From assembly GCA_049890195.1 (NCBI GenBank), contig JBMHBY010000007.1, forward strand, positions 19,914 through 83,913: a stretch of DNA of 64,000 bases. The letters are read 5' to 3'. The notes beneath the pieces were generated by a model. That model saw only the letters and a program-made list of their open reading frames with translations. It did not search any database and was not told where the DNA came from. The position numbers and the translations under genes were made by a program. Shown here piece by piece: positions 44,202-53,494 of the stretch. Position 1 is the stretch's first letter; each line of letters begins with the position of its first letter. Source of the stretch: JAYQKL01 sp049890195. GTDB taxonomy: Bacteria; Pseudomonadota; Alphaproteobacteria; RS24.

Positions 44202-45008
44202 ATGACATCATTCACCCCTGCCATCATTCTTGTGCGCCCACAGCTGGGCGACAACATCGGGACGGTTGCCCGTGCCATGTTGAATTTTGGGCTGACCGAC
44301 CTCCGGCTGGTCAATCCGAAGCCGGGCTGGGATGTTGAGCGGGCCCGCAAAGCCTCATCAGGGGCGGAGGTTTTGATTGAAAAAAGGAAGGAATTTCAAT
44401 CCTTTGAAGAGTCTGTGGCGGATCTGAGCTACCTTGTAGCAACCACCGCGCGACCGCGGGATATGGTCAAAACGACTTTGACACCAAAAAAAGTCGCGGC
44501 TGAAATCCGTATGCGCGCCGAGCAGGGGCAGAAATGCGGTCTGGTTTACGGGCCGGAACGCACAGGTCTGCACAATGATGAAATCGCGCAAAGTGATGCG
44601 ATCTGTCGCATCCCCGTCAACCCGGATTTTTCCTCCCTGAACCTCGCCCAAGCGGTTTTGCTGACAGCTTATTGTTGGTTTGAACATGATGATGTCACGC
44701 CAGAGATGCGCCAGTCACTGCCCAACACCCGGCCGGCAAACAGGGGCGAGTTGAACGGCATGTTTGACCATCTGGAAAATGCTCTGGATCATTCGGGTTT
44801 TCTGCTGCCGGAAGAGAAAAAACCGGCCATGATGCGCAATTTGAAAAACATGTTTTTGCGCGCCGACCTGACCGAACAGGACATCCGAACATTCAGGGGG
44901 GTCATAAACTCTTTGCTGCGGTGGCCGAGGGGGGCGCGTGACAGTGAGATGAAGCAGCGGGTTCTGGCGATATCCAAAGGGGGCAAAGACCCCGGTGATG
45001 AAGTTTGA
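44202..45008 (+). CDS. trmJ: TrmJ-like tRNA (Cm32/Um32) 2'-O-methyltransferase
   Basis: A 268-residue SPOUT methyltransferase. The N-terminal IILVRPQLGDNIGTVARAMLNFGL, the middle LVYGPERTGLHNDEI and RIPVNPDFSSLNLAQAV are the three knot motifs of TrmH/SpoU family enzymes, and the C-terminal alpha-helical extension fits TrmJ/YfiF-like proteins. Methylation of residue 32 is the usual role; other SpoU targets remain possible. Confidence 0.88.
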   Translation: MTSFTPAIILVRPQLGDNIGTVARAMLNFGLTDLRLVNPKPGWDVERARKASSGAEVLIEKRKEFQSFEESVADLSYLVATTARPRDMVKTTLTPKKVAAEIRMRAEQGQKCGLVYGPERTGLHNDEIAQSDAICRIPVNPDFSSLNLAQAVLLTAYCWFEHDDVTPEMRQSLPNTRPANRGELNGMFDHLENALDHSGFLLPEEKKPAMMRNLKNMFLRADLTEQDIRTFRGVINSLLRWPRGARDSEMKQRVLAISKGGKDPGDEV

Positions 45009-45048
45009 AGCCGCCGGATCACCGTGGAAAAGCTTGTGCGCAAACCGT

Positions 45049-45076
45049 TTGACACATGACGCCTTATGGCTATACT
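45049..45076 (+). promoter_or_regulatory. rpsD promoter
   Basis: A perfect TTGACA (45049-45054) is followed after 16 nt by TATACT (45071-45076), a near-consensus sigma70 promoter about 75 nt upstream of rpsD. Confidence 0.8.
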
Positions 45077-45152
45077 GCGCGCCACTGACGGTCGCAGATG
45101 AGCTGCGGCCTTAATTTAATTGGCCGGATGCCGGCAATTGGAGGATAACCGC

Positions 45153-45773
45153 ATGAGCAAGCGGATCAGTACGAAGTACAAAATCGATCGCCGCATGGGC
45201 GAAAACATCTGGGGCCGTCCCAAAAGCCCCGTCAACCGCCGTGAATACGGCCCCGGCCAGCATGGTCAAAACCGCCGGGGCAAGCTGTCCGACTTCGGTC
45301 TGCAGCTGCGTGCCAAGCAGAAGCTGAAAGGCTATTACGGCAACATCACTGAAAAACAGTTTAAACGGACCTATCGCGAAGCCGGCCGGATCAAAGGGGA
45401 CACCAGCGAAAACCTGATTGGTCTGCTGGAGCAGCGCCTGGATGCGGTTGTGTACCGCGCCAAATTCGTGACCACCGTGTTTGCCGCCCGGCAACTGGTC
45501 AACCATGGTCATGTGATGGTCAATGGCCGTCGCTGCAACATTCCAAGCGCCCGCATCCGTCCGGGCGATGTTGTCGAACTGCGCGAAAAATCACGCAATC
45601 TGACGCTTGTTCTGGAGGCCATCCAGTCTCCGGAGCGCGACGTGCCGGAATATATTGAAGCCGACCACAGCAAGATGTCCGCCAAACTCATCCGTGTGCC
45701 CCAGTTGGCTGATGTGCCCTATGCGGTGCAGATGGAACCCAATCTGGTGGTGGAATATTATTCACGCAATTAG
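45153..45773 (+). CDS. rpsD: 30S ribosomal protein S4
   Basis: A 206-residue uS4. MSKRISTKYKIDRRMGENIW and YGPGQHGQNRRGKLSDFG are the N-terminal rRNA-binding blocks, and RLDAVVYRAKF followed by AARQLVNHGHVMVNGRR is the S4 domain. GGAGG is 9 nt before ATG 45153; an earlier in-frame ATG at 45120 adds unrelated residues. It stands alone, outside the alpha operon, as usual in alphaproteobacteria. Confidence 0.97.
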   Translation: MSKRISTKYKIDRRMGENIWGRPKSPVNRREYGPGQHGQNRRGKLSDFGLQLRAKQKLKGYYGNITEKQFKRTYREAGRIKGDTSENLIGLLEQRLDAVVYRAKFVTTVFAARQLVNHGHVMVNGRRCNIPSARIRPGDVVELREKSRNLTLVLEAIQSPERDVPEYIEADHSKMSAKLIRVPQLADVPYAVQMEPNLVVEYYSRN

Positions 45774-45791
45774 ATTTTGCACAAAGCAAAG

Positions 45792-45819
45792 AAAAACCCG
45801 CCGGCCGGCGGGTTTTTTT
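45792..45819. terminator. terminator between rpsD and prs
   Basis: The palindrome CCCGCCGGCCGGCGGG (45797-45812) has five A residues before and seven T residues after it. It can serve both the rpsD and the convergent prs transcript. Confidence 0.93.
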
Positions 45820-45833
45820 GTGCCTTTTCAGTC

Positions 45834-46766
45834 TCAGTGGAACAGGCTCGACACCGATCTTTCCTCTGACGTTCGCAACATGGCCTCGCCGAACAGCGGC
45901 GCGAGGCTGATAATATCAAACCTGTTGCTGTTCAAAACCTCCTGCGTCGGCTGGATGGTGTCCGTGATCAAAAGTTTCTCGAGTTTGGAGTTCTCGACCC
46001 GTTCGACAGCCTTGCCGGACAGCACCCCATGGGTGATGTAGGCCGAGACGCTTTTGGCGCCGTTTTCAAGCAAAGCCTCCGCTGCGTTGCACAATGTTCC
46101 GCCACTGTCGACAATGTCGTCCACCAGCAGGCAGGACCTTCCATTGACGTCACCGATGATGTTCATGACTTCTGATACGCCGGCCTTCTCCCGCCGCTTG
46201 TCGACAATCGCCAGATCCGCGCCAATACGCTTGCCCAAAGCGCGCGTACGGACAACACCGCCGACATCCGGGGAGACGACCATAAGCTCCTCACCCTCAA
46301 AGCGGCGTTCAATATCTTTGACAAACACCGGGGCGGCGAACAGATTGTCGGTCGGAATGTCAAAAAAGCCCTGAATTTGACCGGCATGCAAATCAACCGT
46401 CAAAACGCGGTCAACGCCGGCTGACTCAATCAGATTGGCGACCAGCTTGGCCGAAATCGGTGTTCTCGGTCCGGGTTTCCTGTCTTGTCGTGCATAACCG
46501 AAATAAGGAATCACCGCCGTGATGCGTTTGGCCGAAGAGCGGCGCAGGGCGTCAATCATGATCAGTAGTTCCATGATGTGATCATTGGCCGGATACGAGG
46601 TGGACTGGATGATGAACACATCCTCGCCGCGCACATTTTCGTTGATTTCAACAAACACCTCCTTGTCTGCGAAGCGCTGGACGTTACAGTCAGCGAGTTG
46701 CAGATCAAGATACTCAGCGATGGCTTGGGCGAGGGGGTGGTTGCTGTTTCCGGCAAGCAATTTCAT
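45834..46766 (-). CDS. prs: ribose-phosphate pyrophosphokinase
   Basis: A 310-residue PRPP synthetase of the classical class. MKLLAGNSNHPLAQAIAEYL starts it, DVFIIQSTSYPANDHIMELL and YFGYARQDRK form the flexible loop, LTVDLHAGQIQGFFDIPTDN the ribose-phosphate and metal region, and CLLVDDIVDSGGTLC the PRPP-binding motif. It supplies PRPP for purines, pyrimidines, His and Trp. ATG 46766 gives the family length; the open frame continues to 46856 without homology. Confidence 0.97.
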   Translation of the reverse strand: MKLLAGNSNHPLAQAIAEYLDLQLADCNVQRFADKEVFVEINENVRGEDVFIIQSTSYPANDHIMELLIMIDALRRSSAKRITAVIPYFGYARQDRKPGPRTPISAKLVANLIESAGVDRVLTVDLHAGQIQGFFDIPTDNLFAAPVFVKDIERRFEGEELMVVSPDVGGVVRTRALGKRIGADLAIVDKRREKAGVSEVMNIIGDVNGRSCLLVDDIVDSGGTLCNAAEALLENGAKSVSAYITHGVLSGKAVERVENSKLEKLLITDTIQPTQEVLNSNRFDIISLAPLFGEAMLRTSEERSVSSLFH

Positions 46767-46852
46767 GATTTGATTCCCGTAATTAGATATCCCAATTTTT
46801 AACAAAGCCCACAGCGGGGTGCGACAAGTTTTTTTCACAAAAGTGAAACAAT

Positions 46853-47617
46853 TCACAATTCCTTCAGCGTGATGGCGCTGATCTGCCGCCCATAGTCGGT
46901 TTCATTCCTGTGACAGCTGCGGCGGTATGAATAAAACCGGTCCGGGTCGTCATAGGTGCAGGCATTGATCCGATGAACACTGTGGCAGCCGGCCTGCCGG
47001 CAGCGTGCTGCAACATAGGTCGGCAGATCAAACATGTGGTGTCCGGCGCGTGCCCCGGGCGAAAAATAAACATCATTGCCCGCGTCGGCCTGCAGGAAGG
47101 CATCCTTGAAGTTGGCGTCAACCTCATAATGGAGTGCGGAAATGCACGGGCCGACAACAGCCAGGATCTCGCCCTGCTCGCCGGCATATTGCCGCAGGGA
47201 CTGGACCGTATTGTCGACAATGCCTGACAGGGCGCCGCGCCAACCGGCATGGGCGGCGCCGATCCATCCGGCTTGCGGGGCGTAAAACAGCACTGGTGCA
47301 CAATCCGCTGTCAGCACGCCAATGCTGATGTCGCTGCGGTTTGTAATCATTGCATCCCCCTGCAGGGGGGTGTCGGGCAGGGCGTCATCGGTCATGAACA
47401 CATGAACGGTGGAGCTGTGGGTCTGGTGGAGGGTCATCAACTGTGCACCGCCGAGCTTGGTGGCGACCCGCCGCCTGTTCTCTTGAACGCTGGCCGGCGC
47501 ATCATCGGAGCCCAACCCGACATTCAGGCCGGCGTAGAGACCCGATGAAACCCCGCCCGCGCGGGTGAAAAAGCCGTGCTGGACGGAAAGGCCCGGATGT
47601 ATGAGCGGGTCAAGCAT
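46853..47617 (-). CDS. pgeF: peptidoglycan editing factor / purine nucleoside phosphorylase (YfiH, PgeF family)
   Basis: A 254-residue multicopper-oxidase-like YfiH protein. HQTHSS, TADCAPVLF and AAHAGWRGALSG supply the His, Cys and His of the zinc site, and GPCISALHYEV the later conserved block. Family members have purine nucleoside phosphorylase/adenosine deaminase activity and correct UDP-MurNAc mistakes. It overlaps the upstream methyltransferase by 8 bases (ATG 47617). Confidence 0.9.
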   Translation of the reverse strand: MLDPLIHPGLSVQHGFFTRAGGVSSGLYAGLNVGLGSDDAPASVQENRRRVATKLGGAQLMTLHQTHSSTVHVFMTDDALPDTPLQGDAMITNRSDISIGVLTADCAPVLFYAPQAGWIGAAHAGWRGALSGIVDNTVQSLRQYAGEQGEILAVVGPCISALHYEVDANFKDAFLQADAGNDVYFSPGARAGHHMFDLPTYVAARCRQAGCHSVHRINACTYDDPDRFYSYRRSCHRNETDYGRQISAITLKEL

Positions 47618-48701
47618 GGGCGAAGCCCTCCGGCGCAGCGCTCTCAACCCCTGTCACAGCGAGAACCTTGAACAAATGACCCATTTGCTCCGGTGCGACG
47701 AGCCGTTGATAGGCATCGGCAATTTCACCTTGCCGGGTGCGCGGCGCTTTGTCCAAAATCTGCCTCAGACGGGTCCCAGCACCCAACTGATTGAGAAAAC
47801 GCCCCTGCGTCACCGGGCCATGAACGCCCAGACCGGCGGCGCGGGCTATTTCGGCCAAAGCCGCAAAATTTACGTGTGCCGTAAGGTCGGCATCACCTAT
47901 ATGCGCCAATGGCGGGACATGGGCATGTTTGTGCAAGGCCTGAAAACTGTCGCCGGCGGCCGGGTGCGTGTAGCCGTAATCGATGACCAGCAATGCGCCG
48001 CCATGCGCTTTGATGTGGCTGCTCAAGTGCTGCATCATACGCTCTGACGCCGGTGAAACCTCAACAATATCACCATGTGACGGCTTGGTTGCGGGCGCGG
48101 CCGTGAAGCAGCTGCTGTCCCCCGTGTCCTGTTGGGAAAAAACCAACTCGTCGCCCTGCAGATCAATCAGACGTTCCTGCCAGCCGTCATGGTGGCGAAC
48201 AAATTGGCGGATGGGGAGGGCGTCAAAAAACTCATTGGCAATAATCAGGCATGGTGAGTGCGGCAGTGTCGAGATGTCTGCATGCCATGTCACCACAACA
48301 CCATGAGGGTCCAGTGCGGTTTTTTGTGCCTGCCGCAAGGCCGGACTGGTCTCAACAAGATGAATGTGCAGCGTTTCGGCAAGGTGCGCCAATGCCGGTG
48401 CGGATGTGATGACCCGCACCATGTCACTCATCAACGTGCCGCGGCCGGGGCCAAGCTCAACCAGATGAAAACCGTCGGCGGGGTTGCGCAGCGAATAGTC
48501 GGCCGCCCAAAGGCCCAGCATCTCACCGAAAATCTGACTGATTTCAGGCGCCGTGATGAAGTCCCCGTTCTGACCAAGCGGATCTTGCTTGATGTAATAA
48601 CCGTGATCAGGGTCTTGCAGCGCCATTTGCATGAAACTGTCGAGGGGCATCGCCCCGTGCGTTTTGATCGTCGCCTTGATTTTGTCTGCCAGAACGGTCA
48701 T
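47610..48701 (-). CDS. MidA/NDUFAF7-like class I SAM-dependent methyltransferase
   Basis: A 363-residue DUF185 (Methyltransf_28) protein. DPDHGYYIKQDPLGQNGDFITAPEISQ is the hallmark N-terminal block and LVELGPGRGTLMSDMVRV the SAM-binding motif. Mitochondrial NDUFAF7 methylates an Arg of complex I subunit NDUFS2; the bacterial role is likely similar but unproven here. It is in an lgt, midA, pgeF unit, overlapped on both sides, an order common in alphaproteobacteria. Confidence 0.9.
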   Translation of the reverse strand: MTVLADKIKATIKTHGAMPLDSFMQMALQDPDHGYYIKQDPLGQNGDFITAPEISQIFGEMLGLWAADYSLRNPADGFHLVELGPGRGTLMSDMVRVITSAPALAHLAETLHIHLVETSPALRQAQKTALDPHGVVVTWHADISTLPHSPCLIIANEFFDALPIRQFVRHHDGWQERLIDLQGDELVFSQQDTGDSSCFTAAPATKPSHGDIVEVSPASERMMQHLSSHIKAHGGALLVIDYGYTHPAAGDSFQALHKHAHVPPLAHIGDADLTAHVNFAALAEIARAAGLGVHGPVTQGRFLNQLGAGTRLRQILDKAPRTRQGEIADAYQRLVAPEQMGHLFKVLAVTGVESAAPEGFAHA

Positions 48702-49531
48702 TCAACCGACCTTTGGCTGTCTGTCAGCCCCAGACGGCGGCGCCCTGCCGGCACGAGCAGGAGAAGCCCGACCAGGACCATCGGTGCCGACAGCCAGGCC
48801 CCCAGCGTGGTTCCGCCTGACAGAAACCCGATATGCGCATCTGGCTGCCGGAATTGCTCGACAAAGATGCGCCCCAGGCCGTAACCGACCAGAAAAACGC
48901 CGATAACTGAGCCGGGCGACCGCAGCATATGGAAGCGATGGGTTGCCAACCGTAACACCACAAACAGGACGAGCCCCTCCAAGGCCGCTTCATATAACTG
49001 GCTTGGATGTCGGGGGACAGGGCCGCCGTTTGGAAAGATGACCCCGAATGGGTGCTCGGTCTGCCGTCCCCACAATTCACTGTTGATGAAATTGGCGATG
49101 CGTCCGAAAAAAAGCCCGAAGGGTGCAGCCGTGGCGACGCTGTCGCCCAGGCTGACAATGGCAAGTTGGTGTTTGCGGGCAAACAGCCAGACGGCAATGA
49201 CGACCCCCAAAAACCCGCCGTGGAAAGACATGCCCCCCTGCCACACGGCGAGGATTTCACCCGGGTTGGACAGGTAATGGGAAAAATTATAAAACACCAC
49301 ATAACCGAGCCGGCCGCCCAAAATCACCCCAAATGTCACCCAGAGCAGCAAATCATCAATCTGGTCCTTTGTGGCCGGTGGTTTGCCCGGCCCCCATAAG
49401 GCAGTCTGCGCCATTGCGGACCTGACATACCACCAGCCGATCCAAAGCCCGGCAATGTAAGCCAAGGCATACCAGCGCAGCGTGAAGAACCCAATTTTGA
49501 AGATAACGGGGTCGAAATCGGGAAAAGGCAT
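48698..49531 (-). CDS. lgt: prolipoprotein diacylglyceryl transferase
   Basis: A 277-residue integral membrane enzyme. LRWYALAYIAGLWIGWWYVR opens it, and the Lgt signature with FFGRIANFINSELWG lies in the middle; AAPFGLFFGRIANF carries the catalytic Arg and Asn. It adds diacylglyceryl to the lipobox Cys of prolipoproteins, such as the RTX lipoprotein in this window. ATG 49531 is preferred to GTG 49540. It is divergent from ubiK. Confidence 0.94.
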   Translation of the reverse strand: MPFPDFDPVIFKIGFFTLRWYALAYIAGLWIGWWYVRSAMAQTALWGPGKPPATKDQIDDLLLWVTFGVILGGRLGYVVFYNFSHYLSNPGEILAVWQGGMSFHGGFLGVVIAVWLFARKHQLAIVSLGDSVATAAPFGLFFGRIANFINSELWGRQTEHPFGVIFPNGGPVPRHPSQLYEAALEGLVLFVVLRLATHRFHMLRSPGSVIGVFLVGYGLGRIFVEQFRQPDAHIGFLSGGTTLGAWLSAPMVLVGLLLLVPAGRRRLGLTDSQRSVE

Positions 49532-49619
49532 GATGATCACTTTTCGAATGGCGGCGTGAAGGATATACTCAGTCTAGCACGAGACAGCGGCTATGCACGT
49601 CAGAATTTAGGAGAACGGA

Positions 49620-49961
49620 ATGTCCAAGCAAAGTGACATATTCAATGATTTGTCAAAGTTCGTTTTGGGGGCGGCCGGTGCGGCACGGAGCGCCCAGAAA
49701 GAGTTTGAAACCTTGATGCAGGAGCAGATCAGGAAATACGTTTCTTCAGCCGACTGGGTGCCGCGGGAGGAGTTTGATATGGTGCGCGACGCTGCCCTGT
49801 CCGCCCATGAACAGGTCAAGGTGCTGACGGAAAAAGTCGCCCAGCTGGAAAAGCAGGTGGCCAAAAAGCCGGCGCGCAAACCGGCATCTCGTCCAACCAA
49901 AGCCGCCGGCAAGGCGGCGGCCGGCAAAGCTTCATCCACAGGCAAAACCTCAAAAAAGTAA
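49620..49961 (+). CDS. ubiK: ubiquinone biosynthesis accessory factor UbiK
   Basis: A 113-residue protein: N-terminal helix FNDLSKFVLGAAGAARSAQKEFETLM, a coiled coil (SAHEQVKVLTEKVAQLEKQV) and a Lys/Ala-rich, low-complexity tail. This is the UbiK/YqiC (BMFP) pattern, a membrane-fusogenic trimer needed for aerobic ubiquinone synthesis. Its position divergent from lgt is conserved in alphaproteobacteria. GGAGAACGG precedes ATG 49620. Confidence 0.9.
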   Translation: MSKQSDIFNDLSKFVLGAAGAARSAQKEFETLMQEQIRKYVSSADWVPREEFDMVRDAALSAHEQVKVLTEKVAQLEKQVAKKPARKPASRPTKAAGKAAAGKASSTGKTSKK

Positions 49962-50084
49962 ATTCAACACCAAGTTTCTCGCGCCTGTCAGGGGAATCAT
50001 GCACAGTTATGTTGTGGGTCAATGATGTGACGAACACAACATATGGGTGTTATTTGCCCGTGAGCAAGAGGAGCTTGAAACGGC

Positions 50085-50585
50085 ATGAGTTTGGTGAATG
50101 AGACGGATCTCCTGAACAGCAACCATCCAATTGATGTGCTGGAAACCCTTGCAACCAGCCATGAGTGGCCCTGCGAACGTGGCACGGAAGATGACATGAA
50201 TGTCTGTGTCGCCGGTAAATATTGTGATTTTCATCTTGCGGTCAGCTGGCGCAGTGATTTGGGCGGTCTGCACATCGCCTGTGTCCTGGACACCCGTATT
50301 CCGCCCAACAAACGCCAAGATGTTCTGGAGCTTCTGGCATTGATTAATGAGCAATTATGGTCCGGGCATTTTGATATATGGTCGACCGATGGATCCATAT
50401 TGTTCCGCAATACGGTTCTGGTGACCGGCGAAGAGCTTTCATTGTCGCAGTGTGCATCCGTGCTGACGAATTCCATTGAAAATTGCGAGCGGTTTTTCCC
50501 GGCCTTCCAATACATCATCTGGTCTGGCCATTCGGCAAGTGAGGCGCTGGAAGCCTGCATGTTCGAAACCAAAGGGGACGCCTGA
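50085..50585 (+). CDS. YbjN-domain protein
   Basis: A 166-residue acidic protein of the YbjN (DUF1790) family: HPIDVLETLATSHEWPCERGTEDDMNVCVAGKY followed by a beta-strand block and LLALINEQLWSGHFDIW, matching the conserved helices. YbjN proteins resemble type III secretion chaperones and affect motility and stress responses; a specific function cannot be assigned. It is 23 nt upstream of proC on the same strand. Confidence 0.85.
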   Translation: MSLVNETDLLNSNHPIDVLETLATSHEWPCERGTEDDMNVCVAGKYCDFHLAVSWRSDLGGLHIACVLDTRIPPNKRQDVLELLALINEQLWSGHFDIWSTDGSILFRNTVLVTGEELSLSQCASVLTNSIENCERFFPAFQYIIWSGHSASEALEACMFETKGDA

Positions 50586-50608
50586 CCCGTGAGAGGCTGC
50601 GCAGTCCC

Positions 50609-51415
50609 ATGGACATAAACACCATTCTTTTGATCGGCGCCGGCAAAATGGGGGGCGCCATGCTGGCCGGCTGGCTCAAGACCGGCTTGCGTCCGGAACA
50701 AATCATGGTGCTGGACCCCGTGCCCGGTTCTGAGCTTGCGGCCCTCGGCCTGCCCCTCAATCCGTCCCATGCCGAGATTTTGACGGCCAAGCCGGAGGTT
50801 GTTGTTCTGGCGGTGAAGCCGCAAATGGCGGCGGAGGTGCTGGCCGACCTGCGCGAGGTTTTACCGGCTGATGCTCTTGCGATGTCGATCATGGCGGGAC
50901 TGTCTGTTGAGCGGCTTGCGCAGTTGACGGGACTGCCGGCGGTTGTGCGGACCATGCCGAACACCCCGGCTTCACTTGGGGCAGGGGCCAGTGTGCTGAT
51001 TGCGTCCGAAGCTGTGTCCGCGGCACAAAAGCGGCTGGCTGAAGCCTTGATGTCGGCAGTGGGAACAACAGCATGGATTGATGATGAGGGTTTGATGGAT
51101 GCCGTCACCGCAATCAGCGGCAGCGGGCCGGCTTATGTGTTTCATTTTGTCGAGGCCCTGGCCAAGGCAGGTCAGGCACTTGGCTTGGAGGCGGATCTGG
51201 CGATGAAACTGGCGCGACAGACTGTTGCCGGGGCCGGGCGGATGCTTGGGGAGCTTGACAGCCCCGCGGACGTGTTGCGGGAGGATGTCACTTCGCCCAA
51301 TGGCACCACGCAAGCGGCCCTGGAGGTTTTGATGCAGCCTGAAGCGCTGACCCGTTTGCTGGAAAAAACAGCCGCAGCGGCCGCCCGGCGTTCCCAAGAA
51401 CTGTCGAAGGAATAA
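50609..51415 (+). CDS. proC: pyrroline-5-carboxylate reductase
   Basis: A 268-residue NADPH-dependent reductase. GAGKMGGAMLAGWL near residue 8 is the Rossmann motif, VVRTMPNTPASLGAGASVL contacts substrate, and AVTAISGSGPAYVFHFVEAL with DVLREDVTSPNGTTQAALEVL are C-terminal signatures. It makes proline from pyrroline-5-carboxylate. It converges on the sensor kinase, only 3 bases apart. Confidence 0.95.
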   Translation: MDINTILLIGAGKMGGAMLAGWLKTGLRPEQIMVLDPVPGSELAALGLPLNPSHAEILTAKPEVVVLAVKPQMAAEVLADLREVLPADALAMSIMAGLSVERLAQLTGLPAVVRTMPNTPASLGAGASVLIASEAVSAAQKRLAEALMSAVGTTAWIDDEGLMDAVTAISGSGPAYVFHFVEALAKAGQALGLEADLAMKLARQTVAGAGRMLGELDSPADVLREDVTSPNGTTQAALEVLMQPEALTRLLEKTAAAAARRSQELSKE

Positions 51416-51418
51416 GCA

Positions 51419-52777
51419 TCAGCGCAGAACCTGCAGGGGCAGGCTGATGTCGGCGCGCAACCCTTTCTCAACACTTTCGCTCAATACAATATCGCCGCCA
51501 TGACTGCGCGCAATATCTCTCGCAATCGCCAGACCCAGCCCGGTGCCCCCCATTTGCATGTTGCGGGCGTCATCCAGACGGAAGAACGGGCGGAATACAT
51601 CCTCACGATTTTCCTCCGGGATTCCGGGGCCGTTGTCAGACACACTGACAATGATGTTGCCTTCCTCCTGCTGGGCCGTCACAGTCACTTCGCTGGCATG
51701 ATTGCAGGCATTGTTGACGAGATTTGTAACACAGCGTTTGAAGGCCCTTGGTTTGACCAGAATGTGCAAATAGTCCGCGGCGACCAGATACAGCCGGACG
51801 TCTGGTTTGCGCAGTTTGGCGCCGGATGCAATCTCCTCCAAAAACGGTTTCAGGTTGATTTGCGACACCCGCTCACCCTGATACCCTTTTGCGAAGGAGA
51901 GGTAATCCTCAAGCATGTTCTCCATTTCAGCAACATCGCTTTCCAGCTCTTCGACTTCAGGTGTGCGTTTGAGCATCGCCAGCTGCAGTTTCAGGCGAGT
52001 CAGTGGCGTCCGCAAGTCATGGCTGACACCGGCCAGCATGGTTGTGCGTTGTTCAATATGCGCCTGTATCCGGTCCCGCATATTCATGAAAGCGGACGCG
52101 GCGCGCCTGACCTCTGAGGCGCCGACGGGCTTGAAGTCCGTGACCTGTTGCCCGACCCCAAACTTCTCAGCCGCTTCCGCCAGGTTCTCGATCGGGCGAA
52201 TCTGGTTGCGCAGGAAGATGATTGAGACCGTCAGCAAAAGCAGTGATGTCCCGGACATCCAGACAATGAAAATATGGGAATTTGTTGCATAGACTTTTTC
52301 CCGCTGCACCAGGGCGCGAAAAACCTCCCCGGGTAATTGGATGCGGATATCGACATAATCCTCCTGAGAAATGGTGTCGATCCAATGCGGACGATCAATC
52401 TGACGGTTGATCTCATCCGAAAGCGACCTGTCCAGCAGTTGAAAAAACGGGGTCGGAAGTTGCTCCGGCAGGGTTTCACCGGGCAGGAAGGCGATTGAAA
52501 CCTTGTAATTTTCATCGGCCAGTCTGATCAGATCATTCTCATCCGTCGCGGCATACCGCATCCGCATGTCAACCAGCATGGAAAGGTCGCCGATAAGCGC
52601 ATGCGACAATTTTAGGGTGACCGAGTTCCAGTGGCGTTCAAGAAAGACAAAGCCGGCGACAATCTGAACCACAACAACCGGCGTTATAATGATCAGCAGC
52701 GACCTCGGATAAAGACCCGTCGGCATGTAATTTTTTAAAAACCCAAAAAGGTCGAGATTTCTCAGCAAGGTGAACAC
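51419..52777 (-). CDS. membrane sensor histidine kinase (EnvZ-like)
   Basis: A 452-residue two-TM kinase. TM1 is about residues 26-46 and TM2 about 169-189, enclosing a periplasmic sensor of some 120 residues. A HAMP segment follows, then H253 in VSHDLRTPLTRLK, an N-box NLVNNACNHA, DNGPGIP and GGTGLGLAIARDI. The layout and length resemble EnvZ. The gene ends a MarR, response regulator, kinase unit; the RR-kinase gap is 15 nt. The stimulus is unknown. Confidence 0.92.
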   Translation of the reverse strand: MFTLLRNLDLFGFLKNYMPTGLYPRSLLIIITPVVVVQIVAGFVFLERHWNSVTLKLSHALIGDLSMLVDMRMRYAATDENDLIRLADENYKVSIAFLPGETLPEQLPTPFFQLLDRSLSDEINRQIDRPHWIDTISQEDYVDIRIQLPGEVFRALVQREKVYATNSHIFIVWMSGTSLLLLTVSIIFLRNQIRPIENLAEAAEKFGVGQQVTDFKPVGASEVRRAASAFMNMRDRIQAHIEQRTTMLAGVSHDLRTPLTRLKLQLAMLKRTPEVEELESDVAEMENMLEDYLSFAKGYQGERVSQINLKPFLEEIASGAKLRKPDVRLYLVAADYLHILVKPRAFKRCVTNLVNNACNHASEVTVTAQQEEGNIIVSVSDNGPGIPEENREDVFRPFFRLDDARNMQMGGTGLGLAIARDIARSHGGDIVLSESVEKGLRADISLPLQVLR

Positions 52778-52792
52778 AGTTTAGGTCCGTCT

Positions 52793-53494
52793 TTAATCGA
52801 TTTGCAGGATATAGCCTGCACCCCGCACAGTTTGCAAATGGATCGGATTGCGCGGGTCATCCTCTATCTTGCGGCGCAAACGGTTGATTTGAACATCAAT
52901 GGCGCGTTCGGAAATGTTTTCCTGCCCGAGCGCCAATATTTCACGGGGCACGACCTGTCCCGCCTTTTCAACGAAATAACGCATCAATTCAATTTCTTTG
53001 GTGGTCAGGGATATGCGCTGATTGTCCTTTGTCAATTCACCGCGCGTATGTTTGAACGTGCACGTGCCGAAAGTGACTTCCTCCGGTATCTCGAAACGTT
53101 GGGTCGCGGCGGACTGGCGCTTGAGGATGTTATTGATGCGCAGCAGCAATTCCTGCGGGTCAAACGGTTTTGGCAGGTAATCATCCGCGCCGGTCTGCAA
53201 GCCCTCAATGCGATGATCGACATCGGCCAAGGCGGTCAGCAACAAAATCGGGACGGGATTTGATTTTTCGCGCAGGGATTGTGTCAGTTCGAGTCCGGTT
53301 TCGCCTGGCATCATGACATCAAGGACAATCAGGTCAAACTCCAGTGCGCTGAGTTTTTTTCGGGCTTCCTCAGCGGTTCCCGCGACAGTCGTGCGATAGC
53401 CATTGTCTGCCAAAAACTTCTGCAGAAGCGACCGGATGCGCGTGTCATCGTCAACGACAAGAATATGCGCTGTTGTTTCATCAGGCTGGTTCAT
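52793..53494 (-). CDS. OmpR-family response regulator (PetR-like)
   Basis: A 233-residue two-domain regulator. The receiver has acidic VDDDTR, the phosphoacceptor Asp59 in IVLDVMMPGETG and switch Lys in YLPKPF; the winged-helix DNA-binding domain includes TTKEIELMRYFVE, ISERAIDVQINRLRRKI and TVRGAGYIL. A MarR gene directly upstream with overlapping start/stop (53491-53494) resembles the petP-petR arrangement of Rhodobacter. Targets are unknown. Confidence 0.92.
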   Translation of the reverse strand: MNQPDETTAHILVVDDDTRIRSLLQKFLADNGYRTTVAGTAEEARKKLSALEFDLIVLDVMMPGETGLELTQSLREKSNPVPILLLTALADVDHRIEGLQTGADDYLPKPFDPQELLLRINNILKRQSAATQRFEIPEEVTFGTCTFKHTRGELTKDNQRISLTTKEIELMRYFVEKAGQVVPREILALGQENISERAIDVQINRLRRKIEDDPRNPIHLQTVRGAGYILQID